Part shown: positions 51,860 to 60,222 of the stretch, one piece after another
Layout of the letters: each line of letters begins with the position of its first letter
How positions within the stretch are numbered: position 1 is the first letter of the stretch
Assembly: GCA_964342305.1 (NCBI GenBank)
Contig: CAYFGK010000010.1
Span: forward strand, 1-64,000
Source: DT-110 sp964342305
GTDB taxonomy: Bacteria; Bacteroidota; Bacteroidia; Chitinophagales; Saprospiraceae
Length of the DNA: 64,000 nt
Direction: 5' to 3'
Translations under genes and position numbers: made by a program
Notes under the pieces: model-generated
Seen by the model: only the letters and a program-made list of their open reading frames with translations
Told to the model about the DNA's origin: nothing
The model's database searches: none

Positions 51860-53056
51860 ATGAAACAACAAACTCTTCTTGGCCTGCTCCTTTTTACGGG
51901 CCTGACCTCCCTTGCTGCGCAAACACTCTCCGGCGAGCAACAAGCTTTTTTGCGAAAGCATGCACAAGACATTCAGGTACATGAAGATTACCGCTCCGGA
52001 GATTACCATCCGGTACTGGACGCCATTGGCGACCATCGGATCGTGCTGCTGGGCGAATTCACGCACGGCGCCCGCGAAGCCTTTCTAACTCGTACCGATC
52101 TGGTAAAAGCGCTGCACGAGGAAGCAGGATTCGATGCCATCCTCTTCGAAAGCGGATTGGGCGATGTGGGCATCGTGGCACGAACGGCCGCCACCCGTAG
52201 ACCGGCCGAACTGACTTATGGGTTTATCGGACCCTGGCGTACGGCCGAATGGCCCGAGCTGATGGCCTACGCGCGAGATCAGGGCATGACTATCGGCGGG
52301 TTCGATGTACAGCGAACGGGATCCACACTGGGGAGTTTCCTGGCGGAACAGGCTGCTGATCCCGCCGATTGGCAGGACATGGAAGAGGCTTTTGGGCAAC
52401 TTCGCTCTACATTATCCAACTTTCGCACGGAATACGAGTCGGTGGCCACAGAAACTAATAGTCTGATTGGGCGCTATCAGGACATGGCTGCAAAATGGAC
52501 ACATGATGAACTGATCCAACGTGCCCTGAACGACCGCGCTAAGTATTTGCGATACATGCTACGGTGGATCGGCGACAAAGACTGGGACGCCCGTTGGAAT
52601 GCCCGTGATTCGGCCATGGCGGCCAACGTGCGTTGGTGGCTCGATGAGCTGGGGCCGGATCGTAAAGTGATCATTGTGGCCCATAATTTCCATATCGCCA
52701 AATACAACGAAAAAGAAGCGGTCATGGGCGAGCTCCTCTCCACCGAGTTTGGTGAAGAAATGTATTCCCTGGGTGTCTTCGCCGGGGGCGGCTCCATCGC
52801 CAATAACCGGGGCGAGCCGGAAGACATGTCGCCGCCTTCGCAGGAAGGCCTGGATTTGAAGCACGTCATCCGGCAAATGCCGGGAGCGGTTTCCTTCTTG
52901 CCTTTGCCGCCATCCGCTCCCGCCGGCGGACAATGGCTCTACGAGCCGATGATCGTAAAGGATACGTTCATCGATCTGTACGGGACGGAGGTGATGGACC
53001 TGGCTCGTTGTTTTGATGGGGTTTTGTTGATTGATCGGGTTTCGGTACCGGAGTGA
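51860..53056 (+). CDS. Erythromycin esterase family protein, secreted
   Basis: A 398-aa protein with a signal peptide (LLGLLLFTGLTSLAAQ). The Ere-type fold carries the catalytic set: HRIVLLGEFTHGAREAF (Glu and His), AILFESG, GFDVQRTG and VAHNFHIAKYN near the end. Characterised members open the macrolide lactone ring, but most family members in environmental bacteria have no shown antibiotic role, so resistance should not be assumed. Heptad site C lies 80 bp upstream. The 3' end borders a long non-coding, hairpin-rich stretch. Confidence 0.9.
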   Translation: MKQQTLLGLLLFTGLTSLAAQTLSGEQQAFLRKHAQDIQVHEDYRSGDYHPVLDAIGDHRIVLLGEFTHGAREAFLTRTDLVKALHEEAGFDAILFESGLGDVGIVARTAATRRPAELTYGFIGPWRTAEWPELMAYARDQGMTIGGFDVQRTGSTLGSFLAEQAADPADWQDMEEAFGQLRSTLSNFRTEYESVATETNSLIGRYQDMAAKWTHDELIQRALNDRAKYLRYMLRWIGDKDWDARWNARDSAMAANVRWWLDELGPDRKVIIVAHNFHIAKYNEKEAVMGELLSTEFGEEMYSLGVFAGGGSIANNRGEPEDMSPPSQEGLDLKHVIRQMPGAVSFLPLPPSAPAGGQWLYEPMIVKDTFIDLYGTEVMDLARCFDGVLLIDRVSVPE

Positions 53057-54049
53057 TCGGTTACCTTCTGGTCTTGCCTCCGGCGCAGTGCTCCGCTGCT
53101 TTATTATTTTTTGGTTTCATTGTGTTGAGCCAAAACTTTTTCAAACCGGCTCTTGAGTCTCTTCAATCGCCAAAGTCTCTCTTTTGCCTCCGGCGGCCCT
53201 CTTTTTGCAGTCGATCAAAAAGAGGGGAAAAAATCTCCTCCCACAAATACGGCTTCTTCGTTCTAATTGCAGGTGATTACATATCTGGTGTTCCTTCCTT
53301 TGATTGCTTCGCAGGATAGCAACCTGCTTTCCCAATCTGTGGCAATGGTACTGGTGACGATTATCCAACAAAGAAAATAAATGGTTAGTGCGGTAAAGTA
53401 CCGTAAAAAGGTAGCCACAGCTTGAAGTCGCTGAGGGTTGCTATCTCTCAAGGCCGTGACATGTGGGAGATTTTCCTCTTTCCCAAAGTACAGAAAAACC
53501 GCCTCCGCATGTTCGCGGCCTTGCGAGATCACAGCCGTAAACGCCTTTGCCAGGTGCCCGTTTTCAAAAAGGTCGGTTGAATTTTTGTGAGAGCCGTTTT
53601 CTGAAAACCAATACAGGTAAGTAATAGCACCTGGCATGTAAGTTAGGCTGTGATCAAGCGAAGCAGAGATGGGCAAGTCGAAGTACCTCCACTGACCGAT
53701 AAAAAAGAAGTAGAAAAGCCGTCTTTTGCGGAGGCAAGATTTTTGGTTCCTTTTCATCGAATGGAAAAGGAACCCGCCTGCCCCGTGGAATAAGCGAAGC
53801 TTGATTCAAGGAATCATTCCACAGGGCTGCCGGAGGCAAAAGGACGCTTGAAATCCTTGCAATTAAGCAATTAAAAAAAAAAGATGCAGGCAAACCAATA
53901 AAAACGAAAAGAGGGCCGCCACGGGTCAATTCAATGTTTCCAAATACATAACCCGCGGTATTCTTAAAGATAGTTGCCCAAGTGGCCAGAGGCATTGCAA
54001 AGATCAGAATTGCGTATTTTCCATTTTCCTTTGACCATAAAACCCACCT
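53057..54049. other. Hairpin-rich non-coding stretch, AT-richer than its surroundings
   Basis: Nearly 1 kb without a recognised gene. Open frames such as 53263-53757 (minus, 164 codons) and 53654-54055 (minus) encode low-quality products without known motifs. Inverted repeats are frequent: 53192-53205 with 53907-53920 (14 bp), 53182-53194 with 53829-53841 (13 bp), 53315-53324 with 53436-53445 (10 bp), 53447-53463 with 53508-53527, a hairpin at 53745-53774, and GTGGAAT/ATTCCAC at 53785-53822. The word TGCCTCCGGC occurs at 53075 and 53185. It may be a structured RNA or a decayed mobile element. Confidence 0.45.
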
Positions 54050-54925
54050 ATGCAAACTCCAGTATTCTACACCGAATCCGGTGAATTTGATCGGGCAAAA
54101 TACCTGATCGGACTATTAGTAGTTATTACGGCAGGTCTTCTCCTTGGCTATTTGTATACCGTGATAAACATTTTTATCCCTATTGTTTACCTGAATGTCG
54201 TGACCGTATTTGGTTTTGGTTTAGCCATGGGACTCGCTACCCGCCTGGTGGGCCGTTTTCTTAAAAATCGAAATCGAAGGAGTCGTTTGGCATTGGGATT
54301 AGTGGCGGGGATTGCCGCGAATTATTTTCAGTGGATCGGATATGTAGACTATGTTCTAATCGGAGAAATACCTTCCTTTGGGCTGTATGTAGCCAATCTG
54401 GACTGGATTTTTCGACCGGCTGAATTCTTTGGTGTGATCGGAGAAATCAACAGAGTGGGTACATGGGAAGTGTTTGGAATTGAGTTCAAAGGATTTATGC
54501 TCACCGTAATCTGGATTTTTGAGTTAGCTATTATTGGCTATTTGCCAGTAGCATCTATTCTGAATATTGACGTTTTCCCCTATTCAGAAACACAGCATCA
54601 ATGGTATAAGAAGTTTACGCTCAACGATGATTTCACCGCAGTTAGTTCAGCCTCCGCAATTCAGGATTCCTTGCTGACCGATCCGGTACAGGCCATCCGG
54701 GATCTTGGTAATGGTCAAGGTTGGCGACATAGTAAAGTACATCTGTTCTTCCTTGAAGAAGAGTCAGATCAGTACTTGTCGATAGAACGGATCTTTATTG
54801 AAGAACAAGGCCGGGGAAAAAAGCAACGGACTCCTATTGTCACTAACATGAGGATACCTAAAGAAGCCGCTCACCAAATATTAAATACCTTTGACCATAG
54901 TCGTGAACGAATTGAAGTCTTTTAA
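54050..54925 (+). CDS. Polytopic membrane protein of unknown function
   Basis: A 291-aa protein with about four membrane helices in the first 175 residues (YLIGLLVVITAGLLLGYLYTV, FIPIVYLNVVTVFGFGLAMGLATRLV, LALGLVAGIAANYFQWIGY, GFMLTVIWIFELAIIGYLPVAS) and a soluble C-terminal third (about 185-291) with EESDQYLSIERIFIEEQGRGKKQRTPIVTN. Codon use is more AT-rich than that of its neighbours, as is the preceding non-coding stretch, so both may have arrived together (inference). I recognise no family. It lies 9 bp upstream of the alpha/beta hydrolase gene, so the two are probably cotranscribed. Confidence 0.75.
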   Translation: MQTPVFYTESGEFDRAKYLIGLLVVITAGLLLGYLYTVINIFIPIVYLNVVTVFGFGLAMGLATRLVGRFLKNRNRRSRLALGLVAGIAANYFQWIGYVDYVLIGEIPSFGLYVANLDWIFRPAEFFGVIGEINRVGTWEVFGIEFKGFMLTVIWIFELAIIGYLPVASILNIDVFPYSETQHQWYKKFTLNDDFTAVSSASAIQDSLLTDPVQAIRDLGNGQGWRHSKVHLFFLEEESDQYLSIERIFIEEQGRGKKQRTPIVTNMRIPKEAAHQILNTFDHSRERIEVF

Positions 54926-54934
54926 TACCATACT

Positions 54935-55954
54935 ATGCGTCTGCTAATCAGCTTGCTAACCATTACTGCCCTTACTGCCTGTCAAAAACCACCAACAAAT
55001 ACCGTTAGCCTCGATCGGTCCGATTACCTGGTTCCTTCGGCTGATGGGGCACAGCTTTATGTGCGGGAGATTGCTCCCGACCAACGCACCTACACCGAGC
55101 CGATGGTGCTCATCCACGGTGGAGGTGCCGGAGCTACGGCCTCCTTCGACCTGCCCGTGCCGGGCGGTTCCCTGGGCGGGGATCTGGCCAAATTGGGCTT
55201 TCAGGTATACCTGGTCAATATCCGGGGATGGGAGCGATCGACACTGCCCGAGTATAACCTCAGCAATCCATCGACCGTGGTCGGCTCGGTACGCGAAGCG
55301 TCCCGGGATATTGCCGCGGCTGTAGAGTGGATTACCGATCGGGAAGAGGTGGAACAGGTCCATTTGTTTGGCTGGGCAACCGGCGGGCACTGGGCCGCAG
55401 CCTATACCACCCGTTATCCGGGACAGGTAAAAACACTGACCTCTCTCAATAGCCTGTACGGAGTCTATGCACCCTGGCCCCTGCGATCAGCTTTCGCCCG
55501 GGCAGATGATTCGACGGCTTTCGCCAAAAATGATTTCTTTCGGCGAACGGCCCGCGAAGACCTGACAAACACCTGGGACAATAGTATTCCTGCGGAAGAA
55601 AAGGCCTCCTGGCGCGACCCGGCCGTCGCCGAAGCCTACCGCAGGACAGCCACCAGCTTTGGTGAGGATACCAACACACTGGTCGTACCCGCCGGCTACC
55701 GGGAAGAAAGCTTCAATATGTCGCAGGGTTTATCCTACTGGGATGCCCGCGACCTCACGGTGCCCACCCTGATCATTCGCAGCGAGCTGGACTTTTGGTC
55801 CCGTCCCGAAGATCTCACCGCTCTGTGCAGTGATCTGACCCGGGCGCCCCGGAAGCGCTGTATCACCATTCCGGGTACGCACTACGTTTTCCTCGACCGG
55901 CCCGAACGCGGGCGCAATGATCTGATCAAGGAAATATTGCGATTTACGCAGTAA
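54935..55954 (+). CDS. Lipoprotein alpha/beta hydrolase-like protein with Ala at the nucleophile position
   Basis: A 339-aa lipoprotein (LLTITALTAC-QKPP). The alpha/beta hydrolase order is intact: oxyanion strand VLIHGGGAGATASFD, the nucleophile elbow at about 144-152, an acid candidate in IIRSELDFWSRPED and His in IPGTHYVFLD. The elbow reads LFGWATGGHWAA where active enzymes have G-x-S-x-G, so the nucleophilic Ser is replaced by Ala148 (codon GCA at 55376-55378). It is therefore probably not a classical serine hydrolase and may bind a ligand or use another chemistry. A heptad array follows directly. Confidence 0.82.
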   Translation: MRLLISLLTITALTACQKPPTNTVSLDRSDYLVPSADGAQLYVREIAPDQRTYTEPMVLIHGGGAGATASFDLPVPGGSLGGDLAKLGFQVYLVNIRGWERSTLPEYNLSNPSTVVGSVREASRDIAAAVEWITDREEVEQVHLFGWATGGHWAAAYTTRYPGQVKTLTSLNSLYGVYAPWPLRSAFARADDSTAFAKNDFFRRTAREDLTNTWDNSIPAEEKASWRDPAVAEAYRRTATSFGEDTNTLVVPAGYREESFNMSQGLSYWDARDLTVPTLIIRSELDFWSRPEDLTALCSDLTRAPRKRCITIPGTHYVFLDRPERGRNDLIKEILRFTQ

Positions 55955-55956
55955 AT

Positions 55957-56035
55957 CAGGTCTGAGGTCTGAGGTGTGGGGTTTGAGGTGACCTCGAACC
56001 TTTCCTCAAACCCCACACCTCAGACCTCAAACCTG
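55957..56035. repeat. Heptad-phased repeat site D, long hairpin between convergent genes
   Basis: GGT at 55959, 55966, 55973, 55980 and 55987, then CC at 56004, 56011, 56018, 56025 and 56032, all 7 nt apart. The arms 55965-55988 and 56004-56027 are perfectly complementary over 24 bp, and extend further with one mismatch, around a 15-nt loop. It fills the gap between the stop codons of the hydrolase gene (plus) and the alcohol dehydrogenase gene (minus), so it could act as a bidirectional terminator. Confidence 0.85.
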
Positions 56036-57040
56036 TTAAAAAACAAGTACTGCTCTGAACCGCGCCTCATTGGCCATCATTTTAGCGTAGCCTTCGGCTG
56101 CTTTTTCCAGTGGGAAGGTTTCGATAATGGAAGTTGCTCCGGTGAGGGCCGAAAAGTTCAGGGTGTCCTCTGAGTCCATGGCCGTACCGCTGGCCCATCC
56201 CATGACCGACCGCTTACCGCCGATGAGTTGCATGGGACTGATGTCGAGACCATCCATGCTGGCACCTACTACCATCAGCTTACCGTTGACTTTAAGGCCG
56301 TTGGCGAGTTGACCGATGGCCTTACTATTGGGTGCGGTTGCCAGGATAATGGTGGCTCCTCCCATTCCCTGGAGCGCTTTTGCGGGATCCTCTTCTTTGT
56401 AATCAATGAACCCGTCGGCCCCGAGGTCCATAGCCAGTTTTCTTTTACTGTCGCTACTGGAGATGGCAATGGTCTTAAAACCCATCTTCTTAGCAAATTG
56501 CAAACCCAGATGGCCCAAACCGCCAATACCCTGGATGGCTACCAGGTCACCGGGGTGTCCGCCGGCATTGCGAAGGGCGTTGAAGGTCGTAATACCGGCG
56601 CAAAGCAGGGGGGCGGCCTCTGCTGATGTCAGATCATCCGGTACCGAAGCGATCGCTTCGTGGGGCGCGACCATGTATTCGCCGTACCCGCCATCGTAGC
56701 TGATGCCCGTGATCTTGGCATTGGCACAATTAATGAAGTCACCACGCCGGCAGGATTCACAGGTAAAACAATGACCTCCGTGCCAGCCTACCCCCACACG
56801 CTGGCCCTTCTTCCAGTAGCTGGCCTGATCGCCGGTGGATTCCACGGTGCCGATCACTTCGTGACCGGGTACCCGGGGGTATTCGATACCCGGAAAAGCA
56901 CCTTCTTTGACAAACATATCACTATGGCAAATACCACAAGCCTCTACCTTGATCAATACTTCATTGGGGGCAGGAGTCGGAATATCGCGCTCAACAAGTT
57001 CAAAATCCGCGCCCGCACTGGGTACTTGTACAACTTTCAT
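56036..57040 (-). CDS. Zinc-dependent alcohol dehydrogenase (AdhP-like)
   Basis: A 334-aa medium-chain dehydrogenase that oxidises alcohols or reduces aldehydes with NAD(P). The catalytic zinc ligands are in EACGICHSDMF and VPGHEVIGTV; the structural zinc has four cysteines in HCFTCESCRRGDFINC. The nucleotide site is AIQGIGGLGHLGLQFAKKMGF, followed by ISSSDSKR, which suggests NADP or mixed preference. Length is typical. It is transcribed divergently from an AraC regulator across 130 bp, so control by that regulator is likely but inferred. Confidence 0.93.
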   Translation of the reverse strand: MKVVQVPSAGADFELVERDIPTPAPNEVLIKVEACGICHSDMFVKEGAFPGIEYPRVPGHEVIGTVESTGDQASYWKKGQRVGVGWHGGHCFTCESCRRGDFINCANAKITGISYDGGYGEYMVAPHEAIASVPDDLTSAEAAPLLCAGITTFNALRNAGGHPGDLVAIQGIGGLGHLGLQFAKKMGFKTIAISSSDSKRKLAMDLGADGFIDYKEEDPAKALQGMGGATIILATAPNSKAIGQLANGLKVNGKLMVVGASMDGLDISPMQLIGGKRSVMGWASGTAMDSEDTLNFSALTGATSIIETFPLEKAAEGYAKMMANEARFRAVLVF

Positions 57041-57170
57041 GGTGCATATTTTTGGGTTCTTTCACAGAACATAGGGACCTGTACAAAGTTTGTCGGGGCA
57101 ATTGTGGCGGGGTGTGATTTTCCGCGTATCTTCCTGGTAGGAATCTGTTCACGTTTTCTCATTCCCGATT

Positions 57171-57956
57171 ATGATCGCCATTGATCAACCATTTCTGAGT
57201 GCTGCGGGCATAGTAAAGATCTCCCGGGCGAATGGTGCTTTTCGTTTCCGGCACCGAACCCAGGGGCTGGCGGTAAAGTACGTGGCCCAGGGGCAGGAGA
57301 TCTATCAAATTGGTGATCAGCAGGTGCCGGTGGTGGCCGGTCAGCTCCTTTTTTTGCCGGAAGGCACCCCCTATACCGCATTCAATACGAATAAAAGCCC
57401 CCATGCCCAAGGTGTTTGTATTGATGTTACCGATCGCTCCACTTCACCCTTATTATGGGGCATCCCTCTGACCGACTCCACCATCGGACAACACTTAGCT
57501 GATTGTACTTCTGTGTCGGATTGGCAGCAGGTAGTGCTTCAACTGAAAAATTCCCTCGACCGGCTCGATACTTTTCTGGCAGAAGTACAGCCGGGACTGG
57601 AGGCTTCCGCCAAAAAACTGGAGACCCAGCGGCATTTACTGAGTTGCCTGATGCAGGCGCAACAGTGGATCCGTGCTCACTACCACGAGTCGTTCCGACT
57701 GGCTGATCTGGCCCGTCGGGTCGGACTATCGACCTACCATTTCCAGCGATTGTTCAAGGCCTGCTTCCAACAATCACCCCAGCAAATGCAGCAGGAATTG
57801 CGATTGGCACAAGCGCAACTGTGGCTCGCCGATCCAACTAAATCGCTATCCGATATTGCTTGTAGGCTGGGTTATACGGATCTGCCGGCCTTTTCACGGG
57901 CTTTCAAAAAAAAGAAGGGTATTCCACCCTCGAAGGTGAGAGCGGATCTACTCTGA
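57171..57956 (+). CDS. AraC-family transcriptional regulator
   Basis: A 261-aa regulator. The N-terminal cupin-like sensor (about 10-100; AVKYVAQGQEIYQIGDQQVPVVAGQLLFLPEGTPY) precedes a helical linker and a C-terminal double helix-turn-helix (about 160-258): FRLADLARRVGLSTYHFQRLFKACF and KSLSDIACRLGYTDLPAFSRAFKKKKGIPPSKVR. The ATG at 57171 is 130 bp from the divergent alcohol dehydrogenase gene, which is its likely target. The inducing ligand is unknown. Confidence 0.92.
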   Translation: MIAIDQPFLSAAGIVKISRANGAFRFRHRTQGLAVKYVAQGQEIYQIGDQQVPVVAGQLLFLPEGTPYTAFNTNKSPHAQGVCIDVTDRSTSPLLWGIPLTDSTIGQHLADCTSVSDWQQVVLQLKNSLDRLDTFLAEVQPGLEASAKKLETQRHLLSCLMQAQQWIRAHYHESFRLADLARRVGLSTYHFQRLFKACFQQSPQQMQQELRLAQAQLWLADPTKSLSDIACRLGYTDLPAFSRAFKKKKGIPPSKVRADLL

Positions 57957-58029
57957 GCCAAATTCGCAACATTGTACAAGTGGTTGGTCCTAAAACAAGC
58001 GACCTTGAGGCAGTACTAAACCAGCTGTT

Positions 58030-59328
58030 ATGCGATTTTGGATCTTGCCTCTGCTCCTGTTATTAGGGTCTTCATTTGTTCACCGTGGGGCGACAGAATG
58101 GGATAACCTGGTCGATGACTTTGTCCGTGATTACCGCAGCCTCCATATCCAGCGGCTTCGCATTGCCTATCTCGACAATCTGCAAGGGATCCAAGATGCG
58201 GCAGATGTTGCACAGCAAGCGAAGGTGTTACGGGAGTGGGAAGCCCGACTGGACGGTGTGGACCGGCAGAACCTCACCGCTGATCAGCAATGGTCCTATG
58301 ACTTACTGACCTATCAACTTAAACTGGATCTGGAACGAATAGCCCTGGAAATACCATGGGCCGCCAATCCACCGGAGCACCTATCGGAGGGGGGACTAGC
58401 GCAGGTCCCCAACGGAAAGGCCTGGTACGAACACTACCTGAAACGATGGGTCGACGCTTCGGTAACCCCTGATGAACTGTTTGCCTTTGGTTTGAAAGAA
58501 GTGGAGCGGGTATTGTCGGCAATGCGTGCTTTGGAAGCATCGGATCCTGCCTTTCGGCAAAAGCTGACCGGAGCCGACCGGTATTTCTATACGCAGTCAG
58601 CCGTGGACAGTGCCTGCAAAGACTATCGGGCCTGGATTACGCCCATTCTGACCGATTATTTTCCGAAGATGGAGGAGATTCCCTCACTGGATATTGTGCC
58701 GGGACGACACGAACGACTCGCCCAGACACCCGGCTATTACAGCGAGAATACGTTTTACTATAATTTCTTTGACAAGCCCTACGAAAAGCGTCAGGTGCCC
58801 TGGCTGTTTATGCACGAAGGGGTTCCCGGACACCATTATGAAATAAACTTCAGCCGGCAACTCGATTTGCACCCATTGCAGGAACTGTTTTATCAGCCCG
58901 GATACAGTGAAGGCTGGGCGGCTTATATCGAGGATATTGCCTTCGAGTTTGGGGCTTATCGCACTCCCTACGAGGAGTACGGTAAGTGGGAATGGGACCT
59001 TATCCGGTCGGTCCGCGTGCCCCTGGATGTAGGGTTGAATTACTATGGCTGGAGTGACGAAAAGGCCATGGCATTCTGGCGTACGAATATTCAGGGTATC
59101 GATGACATCGGTCGACGGGAGCTCGCCCGCATGAAACGCTGGCCCTGTCAGGTGATCACCTATAAGTATGGTGCCCGATCCATCATGCGTTGGAAGGAGC
59201 ACTTTGAGGGGGAACCCGGCTTCGACCTTAAAGCCTTTCACGAAGAGGTGCTGAAGCGCGGGCCGTTGCCGTATTCCGTTTTAGGGCCGCTGGTTTTATC
59301 ATCTGATCGCTTTCGCGAAAAAAACTAA
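58030..59328 (+). CDS. Short DUF885-family metallopeptidase-like protein, secreted
   Basis: A 432-aa protein with a signal peptide (FWILPLLLLLGSSFVHRG). The DUF885 core has the zinc motif LFMHEGVPGHHYEINF (His-Glu...His-His) at about 255-270 and the family's YSEGWAAYIEDIAFEFG shortly after. Most DUF885 proteins are near 550-600 aa; this one is about 130-170 shorter, with loss mainly in the N-terminal and middle helices, yet the active-site block is intact. The fold is related to M32 carboxypeptidases, so a peptidase role is probable. It is followed by an alpha/beta hydrolase gene after 3 bp. Confidence 0.88.
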   Translation: MRFWILPLLLLLGSSFVHRGATEWDNLVDDFVRDYRSLHIQRLRIAYLDNLQGIQDAADVAQQAKVLREWEARLDGVDRQNLTADQQWSYDLLTYQLKLDLERIALEIPWAANPPEHLSEGGLAQVPNGKAWYEHYLKRWVDASVTPDELFAFGLKEVERVLSAMRALEASDPAFRQKLTGADRYFYTQSAVDSACKDYRAWITPILTDYFPKMEEIPSLDIVPGRHERLAQTPGYYSENTFYYNFFDKPYEKRQVPWLFMHEGVPGHHYEINFSRQLDLHPLQELFYQPGYSEGWAAYIEDIAFEFGAYRTPYEEYGKWEWDLIRSVRVPLDVGLNYYGWSDEKAMAFWRTNIQGIDDIGRRELARMKRWPCQVITYKYGARSIMRWKEHFEGEPGFDLKAFHEEVLKRGPLPYSVLGPLVLSSDRFREKN

Positions 59329-59331
59329 GCC

Positions 59332-60219
59332 ATGAATCGATTACTTATCTGTTGTCTGTTAATGAGTTGTGGTGGGATGCTGCCCGCACAGGATACAACC
59401 GCTTATCAAATATGGGAAGACCTTGCTTATTTACCCGCAGCTGAGATTCAGGTCGACAGCACCCAGTGCCTCAACCTGGTGGTACCCGAAACCGACGTAC
59501 CGGCTCCACTGCTCGTTTGGGTGGGTGGGGGTGCCTGGTCCTACGTAAATAAAGATGTGGAAATGAACCTGGCCCGTCGTCTGGCCGGGGAGGGTATTGC
59601 CGTGGCCAGCGTAGGCCACCGGCTGAGTCCGGCAGTTTGGCGAAATCCCGCCTGGGATCAGGGTGTTCAGCATCCGGCACACGTACATGACCTGGCGGCG
59701 GCGGTGCATTGGCTCTACGAGAACGCGGGAGAATTCGGGTATGATCGCGATCGGCTGTACGTAGGTGGGTTTTCCTCAGGTGCTCAGCTGTCGGCTTTAC
59801 TTACTCTTGACCCCAAACACTTAGGCGAAGAAGGCCTCTCCACGGACATCATTAAAGGAGTCATTCCCATCTCCGGCACCTTTGATATTGAAGATTACCA
59901 TCAGGTATTTGTCGACAGCGAGAATCCAGGCATGGCGAAGGAGCACGTAGAAGCTGTTTTTGGCGAAAGCCCCCAGGACTGGCGCGATGCTTCACCGGTA
60001 CAGTACCTGGAAAATCTATCTGCCCCCTGGTTGGTGATCTGCGACAATAGTTTGTACCAATACACCCGTCTGCTGGAAGATCGCCTACGGGAAACGAACT
60101 TTCGTGACGTGCAGGTCGTGTATGCCTACCATCTGTCGCATGCCGGCCTGTGGCGGGATATGTCGAATAATCCCGAGAGTGTGTATCGGGAGTTGGTGAT
60201 CAGTTTTGTAAAAAAATGA
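59332..60219 (+). CDS. Secreted alpha/beta hydrolase (BD-FAE/esterase-like)
   Basis: A 295-aa protein with a short signal peptide (LLICCLLMSCGGMLPAQ; a Cys at residue 13 could make it a lipoprotein). The oxyanion motif is WVGGGAWSYV, where the usual HGGG histidine is Val. The nucleophile elbow GGFSSGAQLSA has the catalytic Ser, and the acid and His are probably in ICDNSLYQ and HLSHAGLW. The pattern matches bacterial carbohydrate-ester or small-chain esterases. It follows the DUF885 gene after 3 bp and converges with the TAP-like gene across 3 bp. Confidence 0.86.
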   Translation: MNRLLICCLLMSCGGMLPAQDTTAYQIWEDLAYLPAAEIQVDSTQCLNLVVPETDVPAPLLVWVGGGAWSYVNKDVEMNLARRLAGEGIAVASVGHRLSPAVWRNPAWDQGVQHPAHVHDLAAAVHWLYENAGEFGYDRDRLYVGGFSSGAQLSALLTLDPKHLGEEGLSTDIIKGVIPISGTFDIEDYHQVFVDSENPGMAKEHVEAVFGESPQDWRDASPVQYLENLSAPWLVICDNSLYQYTRLLEDRLRETNFRDVQVVYAYHLSHAGLWRDMSNNPESVYRELVISFVKK

Positions 60220-60222
60220 TGG

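Noticed and set aside
51860..53056. Erythromycin esterase family gene as a resistance determinant
   Set aside because: Family membership is clear, but most members in environmental bacteria have no shown macrolide activity, and there is no mobile context.
53263..53757. A 164-codon minus-strand frame that could be a small membrane protein
   Set aside because: It has no ribosome site or known motif, overlaps several inverted repeats, and starts inside a hairpin. I kept the area as non-coding.
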